From assembly GCF_910592395.1 (NCBI RefSeq), contig NC_088323.1:14433501-14497500 (forward strand): a stretch of DNA of 64,000 nt, given 5' to 3'. A model generated the notes under the pieces. That model did no database searches. It had not been told where the DNA came from and worked only from the letters and a program-made list of their open reading frames with translations. The position numbers and the translations under genes were made by a program. Below are positions 63,701 to 64,000 of the stretch, piece after piece. Source of the DNA: Lineus longissimus (taxonomy: Eukaryota > Nemertea > Pilidiophora > Heteronemertea > Lineidae). How positions within the stretch are numbered: position 1 is the stretch's first letter; every line of letters starts with the position of its first letter.

Positions 63701-64000
63701 ACGATCGCTCCATGGCCGGCTGACTGAGGACAATTAGTGTATCAATGCGCACCTTCTATGGGCATCCTTCCTACCGAGGACGTCCTCGGTTTTTTTGTAG
63801 TCCACGTTTTTCCGGGGCTTGACTAGGCTGACTCCACATTGCATAATATAACAGCAACTTTCAGCAACTGAAACCCCTTTAAATGATGTAGTGCGAGTTC
63901 AGCCGGCCTTTTCAGCAGGCATCACCTATTGCAGGAAGTTAACAGCATTATCAACCTTTTCGGAGCATGAGACCCCGTTAAATAATGAACTGAGTTTGGA
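60726..64000. repeat. Large duplicated block, copy 2 (continues past window end)
   Basis: Parallels 54510-60160 with scattered substitutions. It lacks the LINE scrap, the stretch equivalent to about 56555-56975, and one of the two internal 1.37 kb repeats. Confidence 0.85.
63773..63797. other. 18-bp perfect palindrome followed by a T run, copy 2
   Basis: ACCGAGGACGTCCTCGGT then TTTTTT, conserved with 59951 despite differences nearby (a TGTAG insertion after the T run). Confidence 0.9.

Overview
The window is eukaryotic genomic DNA, most likely from a marine invertebrate. It has spliced exons with GT..AG borders, ankyrin and death-effector-like (DED) domains, several LINE clades, a BEL/Pao LTR retrotransposon, pogo/Tigger DNA transposons, many small terminal-inverted-repeat (TIR) elements, and the CGTC-rich TCACCTC-ended repeat that I associate with aquatic invertebrate genomes. 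There is no bacterial-style gene packing, rRNA, CRISPR array or convincing functional tRNA gene. The species cannot be fixed from the sequence alone.

Layout. 0.3-5.8 kb: the start of a plus-strand gene that reads as a DED followed by a linker and an ankyrin unit, with phase-compatible exons. 6.4-8.4, 14.3-18.5, 21.0-22.1, 34.9-36.1 and 48.4-52.8 kb: broken, shuffled paralogous blocks built from a 99-nt ankyrin exon, a coiled-coil/serine-rich module and a second uncharacterised protein family. 10.4-11.6 kb: an inverted ~1.1 kb TIR element. 11.6-12.6 kb: a miniature LTR element (TRIM-like, tandem) whose 137-bp LTR carries a tRNA-like pol III promoter, next to an inverted, shrinking ladder of the same tRNA-like unit. 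13.4-14.3 and 32.5-33.2 kb: remnants of one LINE family. 18.7-20.7 kb: a TIR element containing a small ORF. 22.4-30.5 kb: a minus-strand BEL/Pao element (gag, zinc knuckles, RT, RNase H, integrase), broken by a pogo element, an unknown 931-bp insert and a 44-bp remnant of the 1.1 kb TIR element. 36.6-46.0 kb: a second, internally deleted BEL copy split by a long minus-strand LINE, which was itself hit by a pogo element and by the CGT-rich element. 46.0-47.2 kb: a full 1.1 kb TIR element. 48.9-52.6 kb: a 5'-truncated L1/Tx1-like LINE with a 14-bp target duplication inside a paralogous gene copy. 53.1-53.5 kb: another BEL/Pao RNase H scrap. 54.5-64 kb: a duplicated block (offset 6,216 bp) of non-coding degenerate ~100-bp repeats, with a LINE scrap in one copy whose empty site is preserved in the other.

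Overall this is a transposon-rich graveyard in which the order of insertions can be read from nested target duplications. Apart from the possible DED-ankyrin gene start, nearly all coding sequence is transposon-derived or degenerate. The most unusual object is the tandem TRIM-like element with a tRNA-like promoter inside its LTR.
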